Below, in pieces: positions 1 to 4,183 of a stretch of DNA of 6,813 bases (within the stretch, counting starts at the first letter, position 1; the number at the start of each line of letters is the position of its first letter). The notes under the pieces are model-generated. The model saw only the letters and a list, made by a program, of their open reading frames with translations. It made no database searches and was not told where the DNA came from. Origin of the DNA: an uncultured Clostridiaceae bacterium (GTDB lineage: Bacteria; Bacillota; Clostridia; Lachnospirales; Lachnospiraceae); NCBI GenBank assembly GCA_949841235.1, contig CATKZA010000098.1, forward strand, positions 1 through 6,813, read 5' to 3'. The position numbers were made by a program, and so were the translations under genes.

Positions 1-563
1 GGGAGCATTCCTGATATAAAGGCCTTTGTCAGGATGTCGGCAACGTATTCCGGCGTGTCCTGGAAATCATCCTTTGCCCATTTGTGCAGCACGCCGATGG
101 TGCTGCCGATGGAGCAGGCGATCATGTAGGAGAGTTCTTCCTTGCTGTGGTGGGAGGAGGCGGTGGTCTGGGTCACCTTCTTCACATAGCGGTGGAACAT
201 GGTTACCGTTTTCTCGAAAAATCCATCCTCCCTTGGGCTGCGGAGAAGATTTGCCAGAAAAGGGTTCGTCATGGTGTATTCGCAGATGGTCAGATAGTAG
301 GATTTGCACATGTCCCAATCGTTCTGCGGATGGAAGGTATCCATGAGGGAGAAGATGTCATTGATGGTTCTGTCTTCGATGGCAGTTACCAAGTCCGGGA
401 TGTTTTCATAGTGATTGTAAAAGGTGCTGCGCACGATGCCCGCCTTCTTGATGACATCGGACACGGTGATTTTATCTAATTCCTTTTCCTTTAGAATCAA
501 GAAAAATGCATCATAGATGGCATCTTCTGCCACATGGTATCTCTCGTCCAGTATCTCGTTCAT
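1..563 (-). CDS. TetR/AcrR-family transcriptional repressor, C-terminus cut by window edge
   Basis: Reading the minus strand from the ATG at 563-561 gives 187 uninterrupted codons up to base 1, so the gene is complete at the N-terminus and probably lacks only a few residues at the C-terminus. Residues about 10-55 form a TetR-type helix-turn-helix: a first helix (AEDAIYDAFFLILKEKEL), then DKITVSDVIKKAGIVRSTFY and NHYENIPDL, which match the family pattern 'I-T-V-x-D-I-x-x-x-A-G-x-x-R-S-T-F-Y-x-H-Y-x-x-x-x-D-L'. The remainder is a helical ligand and dimerisation domain, as in TetR_C-type regulators, with no membrane segment. A G-rich ribosome binding site (GGGGGG) lies about 6 bases before the ATG, and no earlier in-frame start exists nearby. 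The gene is divergent from the 848-1568 unit and has palindromes in its leader, so autorepression is likely. The ligand is unknown. The family call is secure from the HTH; the regulated genes are inferred. Confidence 0.92.
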   Translation of the reverse strand, partial: MNEILDERYHVAEDAIYDAFFLILKEKELDKITVSDVIKKAGIVRSTFYNHYENIPDLVTAIEDRTINDIFSLMDTFHPQNDWDMCKSYYLTICEYTMTNPFLANLLRSPREDGFFEKTVTMFHRYVKKVTQTTASSHHSKEELSYMIACSIGSTIGVLHKWAKDDFQDTPEYVADILTKAFISGML

Positions 564-576
564 AGTATTCCCCCAT

Positions 577-591
577 ACCGCCTATGGCGGT
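577..591. promoter_or_regulatory. 15-bp inverted repeat just upstream of the TetR-family start codon
   Basis: ACCGCC and GGCGGT flank a 3-base centre. The dyad ends 14 bases from the repressor ATG and lies next to its G-rich ribosome binding site. It could be a secondary operator, or an RNA hairpin affecting translation of the repressor. Its sequence is unrelated to the 22-bp palindrome at 646-667, so the two are unlikely to be sites for the same protein unless specificity is loose. Confidence 0.3.
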
Positions 592-645
592 TCAAATAGT
601 GATGAAAAACGCTGTTTACGCTTTCCTGACCAGTGCCAGATTCCT

Positions 646-667
646 GCCCTGCTGCTTGCAGCAGGGC
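646..667. promoter_or_regulatory. 22-bp perfect palindrome, candidate TetR-family operator
   Basis: GCCCTGCTGC and GCAGCAGGGC are perfect 10-base arms separated by TT. The site lies about 15-35 bases downstream of the predicted transcription start of the TetR-family gene and inside its leader. The length and symmetry suit a homodimeric TetR-family protein. There is no T-run on either side, which argues against an intrinsic terminator. As RNA it would also fold into a stable hairpin, so a leader-structure role is an alternative. Confidence 0.45.
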
Positions 668-671
668 TATT

Positions 672-684
672 AGCATATCATGCT
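672..684. promoter_or_regulatory. 13-bp inverted repeat at the predicted repressor transcription start
   Basis: AGCAT and ATGCT form perfect 5-base arms around an ATC centre. The dyad sits directly downstream of the minus-strand -10 box and covers the predicted start of transcription. A dimeric repressor bound here would block that promoter. The arms are short and could arise by chance in an AT-rich stretch, so the assignment as an operator is tentative. Confidence 0.25.
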
Positions 685-687
685 CTT

Positions 688-716
688 ATTATAATAGATG
701 TGAAGTAGAAACGCAA
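688..716 (-). promoter_or_regulatory. Sigma-A-type promoter of the TetR-family gene
   Basis: On the minus strand, TTGCGT (716-711) is followed after exactly 17 bases by a perfect TATAAT (693-688). Transcription would begin near 681 and give a leader of roughly 118 bases before the ATG at 563. The promoter is placed correctly for the repressor gene, and the leader contains three inverted repeats. The call rests on consensus matching by eye. Confidence 0.6.
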
Positions 717-750
717 TGAACTGTTGCTGATCACTACAAGGGGGGAAATA

Positions 751-789
751 ATGAAAATAGATAAAAAGTTTATTGAATTATTTTATTGA
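751..789 (+). CDS. Possible 12-codon leader peptide or frameshifted gene remnant
   Basis: An ATG at 751 follows AAGGGGGG with about 5 bases of spacing and encodes MKIDKKFIELFY before TGA at 787-789. Skipping a single T at the stop continues in another frame as ELYGKMTSKGFI before the next stop at about 824. The joined sequence resembles the amphipathic first helix of small winged-helix regulators such as MarR-type proteins. It could therefore be the eroded start of a lost regulator, a short leader peptide, or chance. The ribosome binding site is the only direct support. No homologue is claimed. Confidence 0.2.
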   Translation: MKIDKKFIELFY

Positions 790-795
790 GTTATA

Positions 796-804
796 TGGTA
801 AAAT
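796..804 (+). promoter_or_regulatory. Candidate extended -10 promoter for the 848-1568 unit
   Basis: TGGTAAAAT contains the TGn extension followed by TAAAAT, one base from TATAAT. A weak -35-like TTGAAT lies at 773-778 with an overlong 20-base spacer, so recognition would rely on the extended -10. Transcription would start near 811, about 37 bases before the ATG at 848. No other plausible promoter was seen between the divergent repressor promoter and the GyrI-like gene. Confidence 0.35.
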
Positions 805-847
805 GACAAGTAAAGGTTTTATCTGAAAATAAAAGGAGGAGAGAAAA

Positions 848-946
848 ATGGGAACTGCAAAAGCGTTATTCGCGGGAGCATGCGAATATTTGAAGGTGAA
901 TGACATCAGTATTTTCATGAAAGGGGGAAGGGAGAATGGCGTTTGA
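848..946 (+). CDS. Hypothetical 32-residue small protein overlapping the GyrI-like start
   Basis: The ATG at 848 is preceded by AAAAGGAGGAGA with ideal spacing, one of the strongest ribosome binding sites in the window. The frame begins MGTAKALFAGACEYLKVNDI, runs 32 codons and stops at 944-946, overlapping the next gene's start by 11 bases. No domain, signal peptide or clear membrane segment is recognisable. It may be a genuine small protein, a translational coupling leader for the GyrI-like gene, or the remnant of a larger coding sequence; the same frame upstream carries stops. The start site is convincing but the identity is unknown. Confidence 0.35.
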   Translation: MGTAKALFAGACEYLKVNDISIFMKGGRENGV

Positions 947-1568
947 TTTCAAGAAGGAATATAAGGAATTTTATTTGCCAAAGAATAAGCCGGGCATCGT
1001 TGCGATACCCAGGATGAATTTTATCGCCTTTCGGGGGCATGGCGATCCGAATCAGGAGGATGGGGAATATAAGCAGTCGATTGGCATGTTGTATGGAATA
1101 GCTTTTACCATCAAGATGAGCAAGAAAGGCTCTCACCAGATAGAAGGTTATTTTGATTATGTGGTGCCTCCCCTGGAGGGATTCTGGTGGCAGGAAGGCG
1201 TAAAAGGCATTGACTGCGCCCACAAGGAAAACTTTGAGTGGATTTCGGTAATCCGCCTGCCGGATTTTGTCACCAAGGCGGACTTTGACTGGGCGGTGGA
1301 AGAGGCAACAAGGAAAAAGAAGACGGATTTTTCCAAGGTGGAGTTCCTGACATATGATGAGGGGCTGTGCGTGCAGTGCATGCATATCGGCCCATATGAT
1401 GAGGAACCGGCAACGGTTGAAATGATGCATGAATTTATGGAGGAGCAGGGCTATGCCTTGGATATCACGGAGAAGCGTCTCCACCATGAGATTTATCTCA
1501 GCGATGCCAGGAGGGTCGCACCGGAAAGGCTGAGAACGGTGGTTCGGCATCCGATCAGGAAGGTTTGA
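936..1568 (+). CDS. GyrI-like small-molecule-binding domain protein
   Basis: The 210-residue soluble protein matches the stand-alone GyrI-like family (COG4832 type), which shares the SOUL/GyrI ligand-binding fold with the effector domains of BmrR/Rob-like regulators but has no DNA-binding domain here. Recognisable family blocks are the N-terminal EYKEFY, RGHGDPN at 33-39, TIKMSKKG at 58-65, YVVPPLEGFWW at 75-85, HIGPYDEEP at 150-158, and a C-terminal HHEIYLSD-x-RR-x-A-PERL stretch at 183-199. Some GyrI-like proteins bind cationic hydrophobic compounds, and some members hydrolyse cyclopropanoid genotoxins; which applies here cannot be read from the sequence. The ATG at 936 has a good AAGGGAGA ribosome binding site. 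The gene lies divergent from a TetR-family repressor, a context suggesting a role in sensing or neutralising a small molecule (inference). Length is normal for the family. Confidence 0.88.
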   Translation: MAFDFKKEYKEFYLPKNKPGIVAIPRMNFIAFRGHGDPNQEDGEYKQSIGMLYGIAFTIKMSKKGSHQIEGYFDYVVPPLEGFWWQEGVKGIDCAHKENFEWISVIRLPDFVTKADFDWAVEEATRKKKTDFSKVEFLTYDEGLCVQCMHIGPYDEEPATVEMMHEFMEEQGYALDITEKRLHHEIYLSDARRVAPERLRTVVRHPIRKV

Positions 1569-1594
1569 CAGGGGAGGAGGCGTTTCTTTTCTGC

Positions 1595-1624
1595 TTGCCA
1601 AACCGTGAGAAAAAATGATAGAAT
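1595..1624 (+). promoter_or_regulatory. Promoter of the chemoreceptor-lipoprotein operon
   Basis: TTGCCA (1595-1600) is followed after 18 bases by TAGAAT (1619-1624), which also carries a TGn extension at 1616-1618. The predicted start is near 1631, giving a leader of about 25 bases. It lies in the 87-base gap after the GyrI-like gene, where I see no terminator, so some read-through from upstream is possible. It resembles the vegetative sigma-A consensus and does not show the TAAA...GCCGATAA pattern of the motility sigma factor. Confidence 0.55.
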
Positions 1625-1642
1625 AGATACAAAAATGTGAAC

Positions 1643-1658
1643 GGAGGAAGAGGATGTG
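1643..1658 (+). promoter_or_regulatory. Ribosome binding site that fixes the GTG start of the chemoreceptor
   Basis: GGAGG at 1643-1647 stands 8 bases before GTG at 1656-1658. An ATG at 1654-1656 is followed at once by TGA and so cannot be the start. GTG is therefore the initiation codon, and it places a short basic stretch (NIKKK) directly before the first membrane helix, as expected. Confidence 0.75.
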
Positions 1659-3605
1659 AATATCAAGAAGAAAATCGTGGTTAATTCCTTGTTGATAGTA
1701 ATGATTGTGGCAGCGGTTCTAATGGTTGTCATGATCGCATCTATGAAAACGCTTACCAATGAAGTCATGCAGGATGCGCTGCCCTCTATGATTAAGACGG
1801 CATCCAAGAATGTTGAGGGAAATATGCATATGCTGGCAGACAGAATCTTCATGATTGGCGACAATGAAGTGTTTACCCGGCAGGATGCTTCCCTGAAAGA
1901 GAAACGGGAGGTGCTTGAGAAGGCCCAGTCTGGAATTGAATTCGTATGGCTGGGGCTTTATGATGCGCAGGGAAAGCGATATCTCGGGGATGGGGCCTGC
2001 CCGGAAGGGATAGGGGATATGGCCATGTTTCCCCTGCTGGGAGAGACGCAGAACCTGGTGATAGATGATGTTGCCTCTTCTGACGGGGAACTGGAGTTTG
2101 CAGTGGGCATCCCCATTATGTCAAAGGAAAAGCTTCTATACTATCTGGTGGGAAATTATAAATATGACGTGCTGAACGATGTGCTGAGCAATATCAATTT
2201 GAGCGTGAATGCCAATGCCTACATCGTGAATCAAGAAGGAAAAATCATGGGAAGCCGGGATCAGGAACTTGTGGTCAGCCAGGCAAATATCCAGGACGAG
2301 GTCAAGTTGAAAGGCATACTTGAAAAAGTAACTTCCGGCATGACGGGAATCTCTGTGATGGAGGAATCAGGAGAGACTTCCTATGTGAGTTATGCTCCCA
2401 TCAATGGGACGAGATGGCATCTGGCTGTCATTGTTCCCCAGAGAGACTTTATGGGGCCGGCAGAAGAAAGCATTTTGTTCAGTATCGTGGTGACAGGCGT
2501 TTTGCTGGTGCTGGCAGTCATTTTCACCTTTATATTCTCGACAAAGATTCAGAAGTCATTGAAGAAGGTGACGGGCAGGATTGGCCTTCTGGCGAAAGGA
2601 GACCTAAAGTCGCCTACGGAAATTATTCGCTCCAAGGATGAGACGGGAGCGCTATCCCGGGCATTGAGCGATACCGTAGATAGCATCAATGGATATATTT
2701 CAGAACTTTCTGATATATTGGAAAGCATGTCTGCCGGCAATTTTAAGGTGGAAGTGCAGGGGGATTTTGACGGTGATTTCGTGGTGATGAAGGAGTCGCT
2801 GAATGACATTATCAGTTCCATGAACCGCATGCTCCAGTCCATTAAGAAGTCTTCCCAGGAAGTCTTTTTGACGGCGAATGTTGTTTCTGAAAGTGCGGGT
2901 CAGGTACATAACGGTTCCACGGAGCAGTCAAATTCCCTGAATGTATTATCCCAAGAGACTTTGGCCATCGAGCAGAATATTCAGGAAGTGGATACCAATA
3001 CGAACCTTGTGGGCAATTTGATGGATACGGCGAAGGAGAGCATTGGCACGGGCAATGAGAATATGTCCAATCTTTTGCATGCCATGGAAGAGATTAACCG
3101 CAATGCGATGGAGATTACAAAAATTACCAAGTTTATGGAGGATATCTCATTCCAGACCAATATCCTGGCACTGAATGCATCTGTGGAGGCTGCCAGGGCG
3201 GGGAGCGCCGGAGCCGGTTTTGCAGTGGTTGCCGAGGAAGTGAGAAATCTGGCGGCTCAGAGTGCGGATTCCTCTCAGCATACCGCCGATATGATTAACC
3301 AATCCGTAGAGGCGATCAAGCAGGGAACGGCCTATGCAAATAAGGTTGCAGAATCCTTCCATGACATTGAAGAAATTTCCAGTGATATTTCTGATATTAC
3401 GGGTCAGCTTTCTGAAAGTGTGGGAGTGCAGAAGCATTCTCTGGAAAATATGTCGGGTCAGATTGCGCAGATTCGCGATTTCGCCCAGCAGAATCTTGAT
3501 GCAAGTTATGAGAGTTCTACTGCCAGCCAGAAATTGAACAAGCAGGCTGAGCAGCTTCGCTATGTATCAGAACAGTTTAAGTTAAGGGAGGATGGGGAGA
3601 TATGA
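1656..3605 (+). CDS. Methyl-accepting chemotaxis protein with Cache-type sensor and tandem HAMP
   Basis: This 649-residue chemoreceptor has the full transmembrane layout. Membrane helix 1 is at about 9-29. The extracytoplasmic region at about 31-270 looks like a double Cache domain, with blocks [12 protein letters not shown] (144-155), [18 protein letters not shown] (163-180) and [19 protein letters not shown] (243-261). Membrane helix 2 is at about 273-295, and a HAMP domain at about 297-349 carries DETG (328-331). A second HAMP-like unit lies at about 351-396 ([13 protein letters not shown]...). The signalling coiled coil fills about 397-640, with its hairpin tip at 495-537 ([18 protein letters not shown]...[13 protein letters not shown]), which contacts CheA and CheW. 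No C-terminal CheR/CheB-binding pentapeptide is present. The ligand is unknown; Cache domains often bind amino acids, organic acids or other small metabolites. The stop overlaps the next gene's ATG by 4 bases, so the two are co-translated. Confidence 0.96.
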   Translation: MNIKKKIVVNSLLIVMIVAAVLMVVMIASMKTLTNEVMQDALPSMIKTASKNVEGNMHMLADRIFMIGDNEVFTRQDASLKEKREVLEKAQSGIEFVWLGLYDAQGKRYLGDGACPEGIGDMAMFPLLGETQNLVIDDVASSDGELEFAVGIPIMSKEKLLYYLVGNYKYDVLNDVLSNINLSVNANAYIVNQEGKIMGSRDQELVVSQANIQDEVKLKGILEKVTSGMTGISVMEESGETSYVSYAPINGTRWHLAVIVPQRDFMGPAEESILFSIVVTGVLLVLAVIFTFIFSTKIQKSLKKVTGRIGLLAKGDLKSPTEIIRSKDETGALSRALSDTVDSINGYISELSDILESMSAGNFKVEVQGDFDGDFVVMKESLNDIISSMNRMLQSIKKSSQEVFLTANVVSESAGQVHNGSTEQSNSLNVLSQETLAIEQNIQEVDTNTNLVGNLMDTAKESIGTGNENMSNLLHAMEEINRNAMEITKITKFMEDISFQTNILALNASVEAARAGSAGAGFAVVAEEVRNLAAQSADSSQHTADMINQSVEAIKQGTAYANKVAESFHDIEEISSDISDITGQLSESVGVQKHSLENMSGQIAQIRDFAQQNLDASYESSTASQKLNKQAEQLRYVSEQFKLREDGEI

Positions 3606-4060
3606 AGAAGATCATAATATGCGTACTGTCAATATGCATTCTGGCATGCGGTCTGCTGACATCCTGCGGAGAGAAGGAGGGGATGCAGGATGGATATTAT
3701 ACAGCGGAAGTATCAGAGTATAGCTTTGGCTGGAAGGAGTTCGTCACCATATGCGTGATGGGAAATAAGATCGTCTCCGTGGAGTACAATGCAAAGAATG
3801 CCAGCGGATTTATCAAGTCTTGGGATATCGCATATATGAGAAATATGAATCCGGTGCAGGGGACTTATCCGAACAAATATACCCGTTCCTATGCGGCGCA
3901 GCTTTTGGAGAAGCAGGATGCGGATCATCTGGACGCAGTGAGTGGCGCCAGTTCTTCCGGCAAGAATTTCTTTCAGCTGGCGGCGGCAGTTTTAGAAAAG
4001 GCAAAGAAGGGAGATACTTCTATTGCCATTGTGAATGTGGAGGCGGAAGAGGAATCGTGA
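3602..4060 (+). CDS. FMN-binding-domain lipoprotein (probable ApbE flavinylation target)
   Basis: The 152-residue protein has a lipoprotein signal peptide: basic MKK, a hydrophobic core, and an LTSC lipobox at 19-22, so Cys22 would be lipidated and the mature protein held on the outer face of the membrane. The rest is a single compact FMN-binding domain, from [10 protein letters not shown] (31-40) to the flavin attachment motif D-A-V-S-G-A-S at 111-117. In this family ApbE joins FMN covalently to the last Thr or Ser of a DxxSGA[T/S] motif, which here would be Ser117. Such proteins carry electrons at the cell surface, as in Rnf/Nqr subunits and PplA-type extracellular electron transfer proteins; no partner reductase or ApbE is present in the window. 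The ATG overlaps the chemoreceptor stop as ATGA, indicating translational coupling and a possible joint role in surface redox sensing (inference). The acidic C-terminal tail is short. Confidence 0.88.
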   Translation: MKKIIICVLSICILACGLLTSCGEKEGMQDGYYTAEVSEYSFGWKEFVTICVMGNKIVSVEYNAKNASGFIKSWDIAYMRNMNPVQGTYPNKYTRSYAAQLLEKQDADHLDAVSGASSSGKNFFQLAAAVLEKAKKGDTSIAIVNVEAEEES

Positions 4061-4183
4061 CGGTTTCAAAGGCAGCAGGGCTATCGCATGAGGTGATAGG
4101 TAATTGTGTAGTAACTTGTGGCTGCTATGAGGGGCGAGGCGAGATTCGTAGCATCGGAAAGCATTTAAGGGGATGAAAGAGAC
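4061..4183 (+). promoter_or_regulatory. 123-base structured leader or spacer before metH
   Basis: The gap holds two possible hairpins: CTATC (4081-4085) with GATAG (4095-4099), and TGCTATGA (4123-4130) with TCGTAGCA (4146-4153), an 8-pair stem including one G-T wobble. A weak extended -10 candidate (TGCTATGAG, 4123-4131) stands 16 bases after TTGTGT (4104-4109). No U-run terminator follows either hairpin, so metH could be read from the upstream operon. I do not see the conserved boxes of SAM, cobalamin or T-box riboswitches. The metH ribosome binding site AAGGGGA is at 4167-4173. Confidence 0.3.

Noticed and set aside
646..667. Intrinsic terminator at the 22-bp palindrome
   Set aside because: Neither strand has a T-run after the stem, and the spacer is only two bases; an operator or leader hairpin fits better.
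690..695. Plus-strand TATAAT as promoter for the GyrI-like unit
   Set aside because: The hexamer is part of the self-complementary TATTATAATA; on the plus strand no -35 box stands at the right distance, whereas on the minus strand TTGCGT is exactly 17 bases away.
915..1601. 228-codon open frame on the minus strand across the GyrI-like gene
   Set aside because: It lies entirely opposite a recognisable protein family member, has a His/Leu/Pro-rich composition typical of antisense translation, and has no convincing ribosome binding site.
3820..4176. 118-codon plus-strand frame overlapping the FMN-binding lipoprotein and running into the metH leader
   Set aside because: Most of it is an out-of-frame shadow of the lipoprotein gene, it lacks a ribosome binding site, and the Gly/Arg-rich translation shows no domain. 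The Cys-containing tail in the leader is probably chance.
4061..4183. SAM, cobalamin or T-box riboswitch upstream of metH
   Set aside because: The conserved sequence boxes of these classes are not visible, and the gap is too short for a full cobalamin riboswitch.
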